A stretch of DNA of 64,000 nucleotides from Nocardioides speluncae (lineage in GTDB: Bacteria > Actinomycetota > Actinomycetes > Propionibacteriales > Nocardioidaceae). The stretch is from positions 372,001 to 436,000 of the forward strand of contig NZ_QEOO01000037.1 of the NCBI RefSeq assembly GCF_003121585.1, read 5' to 3'. Shown in pieces: positions 34,759 to 44,050 of the stretch. The translations under genes and the position numbers were made by a program. The notes under the pieces were generated by a model. It was not told the DNA's origin. It made no database searches and saw only the letters and a program-made list of their open reading frames with translations. How positions within the stretch are numbered: position 1 is the first letter of the stretch; every line of letters begins with the position of its first letter.

Positions 34759-35871
34759 GGACGAGCTGGTCACCGTGACCGGGTGCTGGACGACGGCCCA
34801 GAAGAGGTAGCCGTCGTCGTTGGTCGGCACCCGGTCCGGCTGGGTGCGGCCGCTGCTGTCGGTGGCGCGGGTGCGGATCACCTGGTCGCCGGCGGCGGCC
34901 GGCGTCCACGGGTGCTCCCACTCGACCCAGCAGGACCGCTCGTTGGGGCCGGTGAGGGTCGCCTCCTCCCAGGTCTGCCCGTCGTCGGTGCTGACCTCGA
35001 CGGCGGCGATGGTGGCGTCGCCCGCCCAGGCCCGGCCGCGGAGCACGGTCAGCCGGCCGGCCACGACCTCGGAGCCCGGCGGCAGGTCCATCAGGCTCTT
35101 CACCGGCATCCGGTCCAGCACCGCGGCCTGCGGGTCGCCCGTGCCGTCAGGATCGTCGTACCCCGGGCCGTGCATCCGGTACCACTTGGTGCTCCACGGC
35201 GACTCGCTGCGGGTCGTGGCCACCTCCAGCGAGCCGAGCCACTTGATCGAGGCGATGCCGACCCAGCCCGGCACGACCAGCCGGACGGGGAAGCCGTGGT
35301 CCGGCTCCAGCGGCGCGCCGTTCATCTCCCAGGCGACGAGCACGTCGTCGAGCGCCTTCTCGATCGGCAGCGGCCGGCGTACGTGGCCGTAGTCGGTGCC
35401 CTCGCAGACGTACGACGGGTCCAGCCCGACCGGCATCACCTGTACGGCGTCGTCGCGCAGCCCGGCGTCCTCCAGCACAGTTCGCAGCGGTACGCCGGTC
35501 CACGAGGCCAGCCCGATCGCGCCGAGCCCCCACTGCGTGCCAGGCCGGAACTCGCCCTGCTGCTCGTCGTACAGCCGGCGGCCGTTGCCGGTGCACTCCA
35601 GCGCCCGGTCGTACGTCGTCTCGCCGAGAGCCTTGAGCTCGTCCAGCGAGTACGCCATCGGGCCGCCGTCGACCCCGTCTCCCCACACCTCCAGCCGCCA
35701 GCTCGCCACATCGATCTCGGGCGCGGTGGTGTGGTTGCGCACGAAGAAGCGCTCGGTGGGGGTGCGGTAGGACAGCAGGTCTGTCGCCGCCCAGTTCGTC
35801 TCGACGTCGGTGCCGTGGTGGGTGAACCACTTGCCGCCGTCGACGGGGTTGCCGTCGGGGTCACGCAGCAT
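34741..35871 (-). CDS. Molybdopterin-dependent sulfite-oxidase-like protein without export signal
   Basis: A 376-residue paralogue of the exported protein at 11228-12484. It starts directly in the catalytic domain (MLRDPDGNPVDGGKWFTHHG) with no Tat leader, so it is probably cytoplasmic. Conserved pieces are FFVRNHTTAPEID, the Mo-ligand Cys93 in ALECTGNGRR, GHVRRPLP, DHGFPVRLVVPGWVGIASIKWLG and the C-terminal dimerisation domain (VSTDDGQTWEEA). ATG 35871 is the first in frame. The 3' end overlaps the convergent VanW gene by 18 bases. Substrate unknown. Confidence 0.87.
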   Translation of the reverse strand: MLRDPDGNPVDGGKWFTHHGTDVETNWAATDLLSYRTPTERFFVRNHTTAPEIDVASWRLEVWGDGVDGGPMAYSLDELKALGETTYDRALECTGNGRRLYDEQQGEFRPGTQWGLGAIGLASWTGVPLRTVLEDAGLRDDAVQVMPVGLDPSYVCEGTDYGHVRRPLPIEKALDDVLVAWEMNGAPLEPDHGFPVRLVVPGWVGIASIKWLGSLEVATTRSESPWSTKWYRMHGPGYDDPDGTGDPQAAVLDRMPVKSLMDLPPGSEVVAGRLTVLRGRAWAGDATIAAVEVSTDDGQTWEEATLTGPNERSCWVEWEHPWTPAAAGDQVIRTRATDSSGRTQPDRVPTNDDGYLFWAVVQHPVTVTSSSSVPVA

Positions 35872-35935
35872 GCGGAAAGGGTACTAAACGACCGAGGTTT
35901 CTCTAGTTCCTTGCGCCATCCAGTCGTAGCCGGCG

Positions 35936-37877
35936 CTAGACCTCGATCTGCGAGCCCATGATCACGGTGCGGTCCCGGGGCAGGCCGAAGTACTCCGCGG
36001 CGTCGGCGGTGATGCCCGACGTGGCCACGAAGAGTCGCTTGCGCCACTTGCTCATGCCCGGGCGGTCACCGACCTTGAGCTCGATGGTGGACAGGAAGTA
36101 CGACACGTCGTCGACGTCCAGCTCGAACTCCAGCGGCTCGCGTGCGGCCAGCCGCAGCGCGGCGGGGATCTTGGGCTCCTGCATGTAGCCGAAGAAGAGG
36201 GTGACGTGGGCGATGTTGTCGTCGCCCCACTCCAGGTCGTCGACCACGACCCGCTCGGAGTCCGGGACGTGCGGCACGTTCTTGGTCTCGATCGAGGCGA
36301 TCAGCACCTTCTCGTGCAGGATCCGGTTGTGGTCGACGTTGGCGCGCATCGCCAGCGGCGCGGTGTCCTTGCCGCGGTTGAGGAAGACCGCCGTCCCCGG
36401 CACCCGCGGAAGCGGCGGGTCGGTCTCGTGCAGCTCGTCGACGAACTCCTGCAGGTCGCCCTCGACGGCCTCGCGCTGCTGAGTGACCAGCGCGCGGCCG
36501 CGCTGCCAGGTGGTCAGGATCGTGAACACCACGACGCCGATCAGCAGCGGCAGCCAGGCGCCGTGGGCGAGCTTTGTGAGGTTCGCGCCGAGGAACAGCA
36601 GCTCGAGGCTGAGGAAGAACGCGCCGCCGAGCAGCACCAGCCACAGCGGCTTCTTCCAGTGCGTGTAGACGTAGTAGAAGAAGATGATCGTGGTGATCGT
36701 GACGGTGCCTGTGACCGCCATCCCGAACGCGAACGCGAGCGCGATCGAGGTCTTGAAGGAGAAGACCAGGATGAGTACGCCGATCATCAGCGCCCAGTTG
36801 ACGAACGGCACGCAGATCTGGCCGATCGTCTCTGCCGAGGTGTGCAGGATCCGCAGCCGCGGCAGGTAGCCGATCTGAGCCGCCTGGCGAGCGACCGAGA
36901 ACGCGCCCGTGATCACCGACTGCGAGGCGATCACGGTGGCAGCCGTCGCGAGCAGGACCAGTGGCAGCTCGCCCCACTCCGGAGCGAGCCGGAAGAAGGT
37001 TAGGCTGCCGGCGGTCGACGGGTCCTGCAGGAGCAGCGCGCCCTGGCCGAGGTAGCTGCAGATGCAGGCCGGGAAGACCAGGATCAGCCAGGCCTTGGTG
37101 ATCGCCGGCCGGCCGAAGTGGCCGAGGTCGGCGTACAGCGCCTCCGCGCCGGTGACTGCGAGCACCACGGCGGCGAGCGCAAAGAAGGCGATCCCGAAGT
37201 GGTTGACCAGGAAGCCCAGCGCGTACGTCGGCAGCAGCGCCTTGAGCACCTCCGGCTCATCGGCGATGCCGGTGATCCCGAGGGGTGCCGATCGTCAGGA
37301 ACCAGACGACCATCACCGGTCCGAACAGGCTGCCGACCTTCCCGGAGCCGAGGCGCTGGCTCAGGAACAGCAGCACGATGATTACCGCGGTGATCGGCAG
37401 CACGAACCGCTCCAGGTCGGGGTTGACCAGCTCCAGCCCCTCGACTGCCGAGAGCACCGAGATCGCCGGCGTGATCATGCTGTCGCCGAAGAACAGCGCC
37501 GCGCCGAAGATGCCGAGCGCCGCCAGCACGGCCTTGGTCCGCCTGCCACCGCGAGCGCCGCGGCGGGCGATCAGCGTGATCAGCGCCAGGATGCCGCCCT
37601 CGCCGTCATTGTCGGCGCGCAGCACGAGCGTGACGTACTTGAGCGTGACGATGATCGTCACCGACCAGAAGATCAGCGAGACCACGCCGAAGATGTTGTC
37701 GATCGCGTCCGCCGGGACCGGGTGCGGGTCCTCGGGGTTGAAGACCGTCGAGATCGTGTAGATCGGGCTGGTTCCGATGTCGCCGAAGACCACTCCCAGC
37801 GCCCCGAGGGCAAGCGCCGACTGCTTGGGGCTGGGAGTGGTCTTGGGCGCGTCTGTACGCGTCGTCACGGCGGTCAT
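35936..37877 (-). pseudogene. kup: Kup potassium uptake protein gene, interrupted by a one-base frameshift
   Basis: Kup is a low-affinity K+ importer with twelve membrane helices and a soluble C-terminal domain. The N-terminal piece (37877 to about 37285) reads LGALGVVFGDIGTSPIYT, DNDGEGGILAL and GSLFGPVMVVWFLTIG. The C-terminal piece (to 35936) resumes with GITGIADEPEVLKALLPTYALGF in another frame and runs through TGAEALYADLGHFG, FPACICSYLGQGALLL, VNWALMIGV, VPGTAVFLNRGKDTAPLAM to VIMGSQIEV, matching E. coli Kup to its end. The break is at the G-run 37282-37285: one base fewer restores a single frame of about 650 residues. Either a recent null mutation or a sequencing error in a homopolymer. 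ATG 37877 is the start. Confidence 0.85.
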
Positions 37878-37947
37878 GCTGCCAGTGGGATGGCCTGGAG
37901 GGCATGACCAGCGACACGTTCGGCGTTAGGAACCCGTTAGAGCCCTT

Positions 37948-39246
37948 CTACGGGGCTAGCCGGTTCAGGTCGCGCGGGAAGAGCGTGACCTCGCGGATGT
38001 TGGCCGCCTCCACCAGTCGCGCCGTCCACCGCTCCAGGCCGATGGCGAAGCCGCCGTGTGGCGGCATCCCGTGCGCGAACGACTGCAGGTACGACGCGTA
38101 CGTCGCCGGGTCCTCGCCGTTGGCCGTGATCGCCGCGACGTAGTCCGAGTGCCGGTGCAGCCGCTGTCCGCCCGTCACCAGCTCCAGCCCCCGGAACAGC
38201 AGGTCGAAGCTGTTGGACCACCTCTCGTCACCCGGCTGGGGATGGGTGTAGAACGGCCGCTTCACCATCGGGTAGCCCTCGACGGCCAGGAAGTCGCTGC
38301 CGTGCTCGCGCCTGGCCCACTCACCGAGGGCGCGCTCGTGCTCCGGCGCCAGGTCCGGCTCGTCCTCCGGAGCGCCGACCAGCGCGAGGGCGTCGGCGAA
38401 GTGGATGACCGGGATCTCGGCGGGCACCACCGGCAGCTCGGCGCCGGTCCGCTCGACAGCGGGCGCGGCGTACTCCCGGACTCCGGCGACCATCCCGGCG
38501 ACCACGTCACGGAGCACGGCCAGCACGTCGCGGTGGTCCTGGACGAAGCCGAGCTCCACGTCGAGCGAGACGTACTCCGCCAGGTGCCGCACGGTGTCGT
38601 GCGGCTCGGCGCGGAACGCCGGCCCGACCTCGTAGACGCGCTCGAAGACGCCGACCAGCTGCTGCTTGTAGAACTGCGGGCTCTGGGCGAGGTACGCCGG
38701 CCGGCCGAAGTAGTCGACCACGAAGACGTTCGCCCCCGACTCTGTCGCCGAGGCCACGAACTTCGGCGTCTGCACCTCGGTGAACCCGGCGGCGTCCAGG
38801 GTCGCGCGGAAGCCGCGGACGGTGGCCGCTGCCAGCTCCCAGCGGGCGCGCTGGGCGGGGTGCCGCCAGGTCACCGGGGCGTTGTCCAGGAGCGTCGGCA
38901 GCGACGCGGACAGGCTCGGCCGCCACAGCTCCACCGGCGGCGTGGCGGCCGGCTCGGTCAACAGGGTGATCGCCGGGTCGGTGATCTCGACCCCGCCCGG
39001 TGCCGCCTCGTTGGCCGTCACCGTCCCGATCACCTCGACGGTGGTCTCCTCGGGCGCCTCGCTGACGCTCTTGAGGGCGTCGCCGTCCTTGACCACCACC
39101 TGTGCCAGGCCGGTCCGGTCGCGGAGCACCAGGAACGTCACCGCCGCCAGCTCGCGGCGCCGGTGTACCCAGCCTTGGAGCCGTACGGCGTCGCCGGGTG
39201 TGGCGTGGGGGAGTTGCGCGCACAGGGTGCGCTTGGTCGTGCTCAT
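37948..39246 (-). CDS. aspS: Archaeal/eukaryal-type aspartyl-tRNA synthetase (AspS2-like)
   Basis: A 432-residue class II synthetase. It has an N-terminal OB-fold anticodon domain (GDAVRLQGWVHRRRELAAVTFLVLRDRTG), motif 2 (VYEVGPAFRAEPHDTVRHLAEY) and motif 3 (GFAIGLERW). It lacks the GAD insertion and the length (about 590) of the usual bacterial AspRS, so it belongs to the short archaeal-type branch. Some members charge both tRNA-Asp and tRNA-Asn, feeding GatCAB; whether this one does cannot be told here. Start ATG 39246 with ribosome site ggaggtg, which is held in a sequestering hairpin of an upstream T-box leader. Followed on the same strand by kup after 70 bases. Confidence 0.92.
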   Translation of the reverse strand: MSTTKRTLCAQLPHATPGDAVRLQGWVHRRRELAAVTFLVLRDRTGLAQVVVKDGDALKSVSEAPEETTVEVIGTVTANEAAPGGVEITDPAITLLTEPAATPPVELWRPSLSASLPTLLDNAPVTWRHPAQRARWELAAATVRGFRATLDAAGFTEVQTPKFVASATESGANVFVVDYFGRPAYLAQSPQFYKQQLVGVFERVYEVGPAFRAEPHDTVRHLAEYVSLDVELGFVQDHRDVLAVLRDVVAGMVAGVREYAAPAVERTGAELPVVPAEIPVIHFADALALVGAPEDEPDLAPEHERALGEWARREHGSDFLAVEGYPMVKRPFYTHPQPGDERWSNSFDLLFRGLELVTGGQRLHRHSDYVAAITANGEDPATYASYLQSFAHGMPPHGGFAIGLERWTARLVEAANIREVTLFPRDLNRLAP

Positions 39247-39410
39247 TGAGAATCACCTCCAGGTCGCTGTTCAGTCCTGGAGGTGTGGGCGGGGACTAGG
39301 TCGCGGTGCCACCACACCTTTGCTTGCTGGTCGCAAGCCTCTCGTCGGTACGCCGCACGCGCGGGCCGCCGCACTCCGCCATCGAGGGTGGGAGGTTCGT
39401 CAGGCCTCAT
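39247..39410 (-). promoter_or_regulatory. T-box riboswitch, translational type, upstream of aspS
   Basis: On the minus strand the leader holds the T-box core TGGCACCGCG (39311-39302), flanked by antisequestrator arms aggtgtgg (39319-39312) and ccacacct (39288-39281). The second arm overlaps a competing perfect 10-bp sequestrator, cacctccagg/cctggaggtg (39285-39276 with 39263-39254), whose 3' arm contains the aspS ribosome site. Upstream, a short hairpin (39408-39392) shows GAC, an Asp codon, in its loop (39401-39399). The base after TGG is C, which pairs with the G73 discriminator of tRNA-Asp or tRNA-Asn. Uncharged tRNA would favour the antisequestrator and free the ribosome site. Confidence 0.85.
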
Positions 39411-39479
39411 AGCCGCCGGGAAAAGGGTAGGACGGATGCCGGCGGATCTTCAAAGGGGTTCCGCGCTAGCGTCGGGATC

Positions 39480-40730
39480 ATGGCATCGACCCGGTTCGAC
39501 TATGCGGTGATCGGCGCCGGCGTTGTCGGCGCCAGCGTCGCCCGCGACCTGGCGCGCGGGGGCGCGCGCGTCGTCGTACTCGATCAGGCGCCTGGGATCG
39601 GCGGCGGCTGCTCGTACGCCAACGCCGCGATCCTGGCGCCGGACCACGTGACTCCGCTGGCGACGCCGGCCCTGCTGAGCGAGGCACCGGTGCAGATGAT
39701 GCGCCGTCCGCCGGCGGTGCGGGTCCGCCCGGCGCGAGGCCTCGCGGCGTGGCTCGGCGGGCTGACCGCCTCGGCGGCGCCGGGCCGGGCGCGCGTTGCC
39801 CAGGAACGGCTCCGCGAGCTCGCCCACGAGAGCACCCGCCTGCACCGCGACCTGGCCGCTCAGGGTCTCAGTCCGACGCTGCGCAAGACCGGTGCGATCG
39901 ACGTCTACCTCCGCTTGCCTCGCCGGGCGGCCGGCCTGATCGACCCAGAGCGGCTGCGCGAGCTCGAGCCCGGTCTCGCCGAGGTGGCCGGTGGCACCCA
40001 CCACGACGAGGAGTGGACCCTCGAGAGCCGGAGCTACGTGACCGCCACCCTCGACGACGCCATCAGCCACGGCGCCGAGCTGCGGTTCGGCACCAGCGTC
40101 AGCAGCCTGCGGCCGGCGGGACGAGGCGTCGAGCTGGTCACCCCGGCCGAGACCGTCAGCGCGGACCACGTCGTCCTCGCGGCAGGTCTCGGGTCGGCGG
40201 CGCTGGCGGCCCAGGTCGGCCTGCACCTGCCGCTGCGCGGCGGTCGCGGGTACGTCGTCGACGTGGCCGTCGGCGACAGCGCTGCGGTGCCGCGGCTCCC
40301 GGTCCGGATCAAGGAGCACCGGATCGTGGTGACGCCCCTCGCCGACCGGGTCCGGGTGTGCGGCTCCATCGAGTTCGGCGACGAGACCCGGCCCGCGCAG
40401 CTGTCCCGCGCCGACGCGCTGCTCGAGGTCGCCGCCAAGGTGCTGCCGGGACTGGCGGGCCAGCCGGTCATCGACCGGTGGGCGGGGGACCGGCCGTGCA
40501 CCTCGGACGGCGTACCGATCGTCGGCACGTCGAAACGCGTCCCCGCTGTCTCCGTCGCGACCGGACACGGCATGTGGGGGCTGATCCTCGCGCCGGCCAG
40601 CGCTCGGCTGATCACCCAGGCACAGACTCAGCCGTGGCTGTCTCCGGACCGGTTCACCGTTGGTGCCAGCGGCCCGGGGTCTGGCTCCCGCGGCCCCACC
40701 AGGCGTCGTACTGGCTCGTCCCGTCGGTGA
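39480..40730 (+). CDS. FAD-dependent oxidoreductase (DadA/glycine-oxidase-like)
   Basis: A 416-residue flavoprotein of the DAO family. The FAD-binding motif is YAVIGAGVVGASVARDLARGGARVVVLDQ (GxGxxG), with GGGCSYANAAILAPDHV after it as in DadA-type D-amino acid dehydrogenases. The C-terminal WAGDRPCTSDGVPIVG, then VSVATGHGMWGLILAPASARL, is the family's second FAD contact. ATG 39480 is selected because the GxGxxG motif begins 11 residues later; an open frame runs upstream to 39306 through the T-box region. Substrate (D-amino acid, glycine or sarcosine-like) is unresolved. The last 77 bases overlap the convergent lipoprotein gene. Confidence 0.88.
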   Translation: MASTRFDYAVIGAGVVGASVARDLARGGARVVVLDQAPGIGGGCSYANAAILAPDHVTPLATPALLSEAPVQMMRRPPAVRVRPARGLAAWLGGLTASAAPGRARVAQERLRELAHESTRLHRDLAAQGLSPTLRKTGAIDVYLRLPRRAAGLIDPERLRELEPGLAEVAGGTHHDEEWTLESRSYVTATLDDAISHGAELRFGTSVSSLRPAGRGVELVTPAETVSADHVVLAAGLGSAALAAQVGLHLPLRGGRGYVVDVAVGDSAAVPRLPVRIKEHRIVVTPLADRVRVCGSIEFGDETRPAQLSRADALLEVAAKVLPGLAGQPVIDRWAGDRPCTSDGVPIVGTSKRVPAVSVATGHGMWGLILAPASARLITQAQTQPWLSPDRFTVGASGPGSGSRGPTRRRTGSSRR

Positions 40731-41601
40731 CGTTCACGGTCACCGAGTCGACGCCGGCGCGGGCCGCGAGCCGGCGTGCCGCCGGACCGACCTTCTTCGT
40801 CAGCACGCGGGTCGCGGCTCGGGCGTCGTCGGCCTGGTAGGTCACGGTGAAGTACTGGCCGTTGCCCTCGCGGGCGGTCACCTTCACCTCCGGCAGGTCG
40901 GTCAGGCCGGCCATGAACTCGTCCCAGCGCACCGCGGTCGACTTCGCGATCGCCGCGTCGAGGTTGAACGAGAAGTCCTCTCCCGAGACCGTCCATGAGA
41001 CGCTGGAGGGCTGCTCGACCGCCGCCAGCCGGCTGAGTACGGCGGGCCAGTCGGCGGCGGCGCCGGCGTCGAGCATGGTGATCGCGAGGTTGCTGCCGAT
41101 CGGGTGCCCCTGCACCGACGAGCCGGTCGCCCGGCCGGCGTCGACGATCGTCTTCAGCAGCCGCGCAGTGTCCGTCTCGGGGTCGGGCTGCTCCCCGGTG
41201 ACCAGCGAGGACGCTCGCTGCCGGTCGACCTTGCTGCCGGGGAAGGCGATGTACGCCGACGCGTCCGGCTTGTCCGCAGCCACGAATGCGACCCGGGTGC
41301 ACCAGTCGACGCCGTCGGTGACGTCGTACACCTCGCTGACCAGGTCGGCCAGGCCGGCCGGGTCGGGGTCGGCGCCGATGGCGACGGCCACCACGCCCTC
41401 GTCGTGCACCTTCCAGCTCGGGCCCTTCTCCCAGTCGGCGTCCGCGGCCACGACGCCGGGGATGTCGGCGACCCGGTCCGCGGTCTCGTCGACGTCGCCG
41501 GGCTCGCGGGCGCAAGAGGTGAGCGCCAGGCTCAGCAGGAGTACGGCGATCCCCGCTGCTGGCAGGCACTTCCCGCGCCCGTCGCGCGGGCCGTCGGTCA
41601 T
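40654..41601 (-). CDS. Hypothetical lipoprotein
   Basis: A 315-residue protein with a basic N-terminus, hydrophobic core and lipobox LALTSC (Cys30), so it is probably lipid-anchored outside the membrane. The mature part contains repeated alpha/beta units (VAIGADPDPAGLADLVSEVYDV, FTVTYQADDARAATRVLTKK, DSVTVNVTDGTSQYDAWW). I recognise no family or catalytic motif. ATG 41601 overlaps the stop of the acetyltransferase upstream (ATGA), so the two are translationally coupled. The 77-base convergent overlap with the FAD oxidoreductase is unusually long for this window. Confidence 0.78.
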   Translation of the reverse strand: MTDGPRDGRGKCLPAAGIAVLLLSLALTSCAREPGDVDETADRVADIPGVVAADADWEKGPSWKVHDEGVVAVAIGADPDPAGLADLVSEVYDVTDGVDWCTRVAFVAADKPDASAYIAFPGSKVDRQRASSLVTGEQPDPETDTARLLKTIVDAGRATGSSVQGHPIGSNLAITMLDAGAAADWPAVLSRLAAVEQPSSVSWTVSGEDFSFNLDAAIAKSTAVRWDEFMAGLTDLPEVKVTAREGNGQYFTVTYQADDARAATRVLTKKVGPAARRLAARAGVDSVTVNVTDGTSQYDAWWGRGSQTPGRWHQR

Positions 41602-42524
41602 ACCCGTGCCTGTGGCCCCGGCGTGAGGTACCGGTAGGCGTGGTGGACGGTGAAGCCGAGCCGCTCGTAGAGGCCCCTGGCGGCCACGTTGTCCTCCAGC
41701 ACCTGCAGGTACGCCGTGGTCGCGCCGCGTTCGGCGCCCCACTCGAGCATCGCGTCGACCAGCGCGAGCGCGAGCCCCTGGCGGCGCCGGGACGGCTCTA
41801 CGTTCAGTGCGTGCAGCCCCAGCCAGTCGCGGTCGTACGCCGCGCGGGCCCGCGCCACGTCACCGACGTGCGCCTCCAGCCGCGGCCCGTCCTCGGTCAG
41901 CACCAGGTCATCGCGCTCGACGTTCTGCAGCGCCCGGATCGCCTGCCAGACCGAGGACACCAGGAACAGCGTGTCCGGCTCGTGCGGCCGGTCGACCACC
42001 CAGCCGGAGCCCTGGAACGACGCGCAGACGTCGGAGTCGGCCTCGACCATCACGATCGGCTTGGTGTCCTTGGCGCTGTAGAACTCCACGATCCGCTCCA
42101 CCGCACCGCTGAAGGACGTGCCGGGCTGGCCCATCGCCAGCGCGGAGTTGGCGCGCCGTACCGGATCGGACGCGGAGCGCAGCACCCAGTCGCCGAGCTG
42201 CTCGGTCACCACGTCCGGCCACATCGCGATCGAGCGCAGCTGGGCCTCCAGCGGCGTGATCCGGAGCCGTACCGACGGCCGTGGCGGCACCGGCTTCCCG
42301 GACACGATGTCGGCCAGCGGGATCGCCACCGCGGTGCCGTCGTCGCGGCGCACCATCACGTGGTTGTCGACCCACGCCTCGCAGTGGCCGATGACGTCGG
42401 TCAGCAGCGGGCCTCCGGATGGCCCGGTCTCACCGGGTACGACGCGTCGGACAACGACCCGCCGCCCGACGACATGCGGGCCTAGCAGGTGCTCGCTCAC
42501 ATCGTGGGGCTCATCCCTGGACAT
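41598..42524 (-). CDS. GNAT-domain protein with N-terminal extension
   Basis: A 308-residue protein. The C-terminal 100 residues are a GNAT domain: LHALNVEPSRRRQGLALALVDAMLEWGAERGATTAYLQVLEDNVAARGLYERLGF, with the acetyl-CoA loop RRRQGLA. The N-terminal half contains a small beta-barrel-like segment (VGRRVVVRRVVPGETGPSG, VMVRRDDGTAVAIPLADI). Acetyltransferases of this kind are common just upstream of the fdxA-dapC pair in actinobacteria. ATG 42524 (MSRDEPHD) is chosen; longer starts reach into the fdxA promoter. Divergent from fdxA. Confidence 0.85.
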   Translation of the reverse strand: MSRDEPHDVSEHLLGPHVVGRRVVVRRVVPGETGPSGGPLLTDVIGHCEAWVDNHVMVRRDDGTAVAIPLADIVSGKPVPPRPSVRLRITPLEAQLRSIAMWPDVVTEQLGDWVLRSASDPVRRANSALAMGQPGTSFSGAVERIVEFYSAKDTKPIVMVEADSDVCASFQGSGWVVDRPHEPDTLFLVSSVWQAIRALQNVERDDLVLTEDGPRLEAHVGDVARARAAYDRDWLGLHALNVEPSRRRQGLALALVDAMLEWGAERGATTAYLQVLEDNVAARGLYERLGFTVHHAYRYLTPGPQARV

Positions 42525-42606
42525 CACTACCGGGATACTAGGCTGTAGGTGACCGGGACCCGCAAGACCGGTCCAAGCATCCAGCACGAACCTCTGGAGG
42601 ATTCAG

Positions 42607-42933
42607 ATGACCTACGTCATCGCTCAGCCGTGTGTCGACTTGAAGGACCGCGCCTGTGTTGACGAGTGTCCGGTCGACTGCATCTACGAAGGCAAGCGGA
42701 TGTTGTACATCCACCCGGACGAGTGCGTCGACTGCGGCGCATGCGAGCCGGTCTGCCCGGTGGAGGCGATCTTCTACGAAGACGACACGCCTGAGCAGTG
42801 GAAGGACTACTACAAGGCCAACGTGGAGTTCTTCGACGACCTCGGCTCGCCCGGCGGTGCCGCGAAGATGGGCGAGATCGACAAGGACCACGCGGTCGTC
42901 GCTGCGCTCCCGCCGCAGGAGCACAACGAGTAG
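42607..42933 (+). CDS. fdxA: Seven-iron ferredoxin [3Fe-4S][4Fe-4S]
   Basis: A 108-residue ferredoxin carrying one [3Fe-4S] and one [4Fe-4S] cluster for electron transfer. The N-terminal cluster motif is CVDLKDRACVDECPVDC, where the second position of the classic CxxCxxC is occupied differently, as in 7Fe ferredoxins; the other is CVDCGACEPVCP. The length and the tail NVEFFDDLGSPGGAAKMGEID match actinobacterial FdxA/FdxC. The start has tggagg upstream. Lies seven bases before dapC, the same pairing as in mycobacteria. Confidence 0.96.
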   Translation: MTYVIAQPCVDLKDRACVDECPVDCIYEGKRMLYIHPDECVDCGACEPVCPVEAIFYEDDTPEQWKDYYKANVEFFDDLGSPGGAAKMGEIDKDHAVVAALPPQEHNE

Positions 42934-42939
42934 TCACGC

Positions 42940-44040
42940 GTGCCCGACCTCGTCTCCGCTCGGCTTCCCGACTTTCCGTGGGACTCGCTGTCGGCGTACG
43001 CCGAGCGCGCCCGGCAGCACCCAGACGGCTTGGTAGACCTCTCGATCGGTACGCCGGTCGACCCCACTCCTGAGGTCGTCCAGAAGGCGCTCGCTGCTGC
43101 CACCGACGCGCCCGGCTACCCGACCACGATCGGTCGGCCGGAGACCCGGCAGGCCGCGGTCGACTGGCTGGCCCGCAGGTTCGGGGTCACCGGGCTCGGG
43201 CTGGACGGCGTGCTGCCGACGATCGGCTCCAAGGAGCTGATCGCCACGCTGCCGTCGTACCTGGGGTTGGGGGAGGGCGACCTGGTCGTCTACCCCGAGC
43301 TGGCCTACCCGACGTACGAGGTGGGCGCCCGGCTCGCGGGCGCCCGTGCGGTTGCCACCGACTCGCTTACCAGCCTCGGCCCGGAGACCCCGGCCCTGGT
43401 CTGGGTGAACTCGCCGTCCAACCCGACCGGGCGGGTGCTGCCCGCCGAGCATCTCAAGAAGATGGTCGACTGGTGCCGTGAGCGCGGCGCGATCCTGGTC
43501 TCCGACGAGTGCTACCTCGAGGAGGCGTGGGAGGGGACGCCGCCGGTCTCGGTGCTGCACCCGGACGTCTGCGGCGGCTCGTACGACGGTGTGCTGAGCG
43601 TCCACTCGCTCTCCAAGCGCTCCAACCTCGCGGGCTACCGGTGCGCCTTCGTTGCCGGCGATCCGGCGCTGGTCGCCGAGCTGCTCGCCGTACGCAAGAA
43701 CCTCGGCCTGATCCTGCCCGCCCCGCAGCAGGCCGCCATGGTCGCCGCCCTCGACGACGACGCGCACGTCGCCGAGCAGCACGCCCGGTACGCCGCCCGC
43801 CGGGCCAAGCTCAAGGCCGCCCTGACCGCCGCCGGCTTCACCATCGACCACTCCGAGGCCGCGCTCTACCTCTGGACGACCCGCGGCGAGCCGGCTCTCG
43901 ACACCGTCTCCTGGTTCGCCGACCGCGGCATCCTGGTCGCCCCCGGCACCTTCTACGGCACCGCCGGCGCCCAGCACGTCCGGATCGCCTTCACCGCCAC
44001 CGACGAGAGCGTCGACGCCGCCGTCGCCCGCCTTTCCTGA
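42940..44040 (+). CDS. dapC: N-succinyldiaminopimelate aminotransferase
   Basis: A 366-residue class I aminotransferase that converts N-succinyl-2-amino-6-ketopimelate to succinyl-DAP in lysine and peptidoglycan-precursor synthesis. The fold-type I motifs are NSPSNPTGRVLP, SDECYLE and the PLP lysine in SLSKRSNLAGYR; the C-terminal arginine is in HVRIAFTATDE. Actinobacterial DapC proteins have this length and sit behind a 7Fe ferredoxin gene. GTG 42940 gives the family N-terminus (PDLVSARLPDFPWDSL). DapD, which acts just before it in the pathway, is encoded at 56.5 kb. Confidence 0.92.
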   Translation: MPDLVSARLPDFPWDSLSAYAERARQHPDGLVDLSIGTPVDPTPEVVQKALAAATDAPGYPTTIGRPETRQAAVDWLARRFGVTGLGLDGVLPTIGSKELIATLPSYLGLGEGDLVVYPELAYPTYEVGARLAGARAVATDSLTSLGPETPALVWVNSPSNPTGRVLPAEHLKKMVDWCRERGAILVSDECYLEEAWEGTPPVSVLHPDVCGGSYDGVLSVHSLSKRSNLAGYRCAFVAGDPALVAELLAVRKNLGLILPAPQQAAMVAALDDDAHVAEQHARYAARRAKLKAALTAAGFTIDHSEAALYLWTTRGEPALDTVSWFADRGILVAPGTFYGTAGAQHVRIAFTATDESVDAAVARLS

Positions 44041-44050
44041 GTGAGCGCAC

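Noticed and set aside
39306..39479. N-terminal extension of the FAD oxidoreductase
   Set aside because: Covers the T-box leader on the other strand and adds a non-conserved Arg-rich stretch before a perfect Rossmann start.
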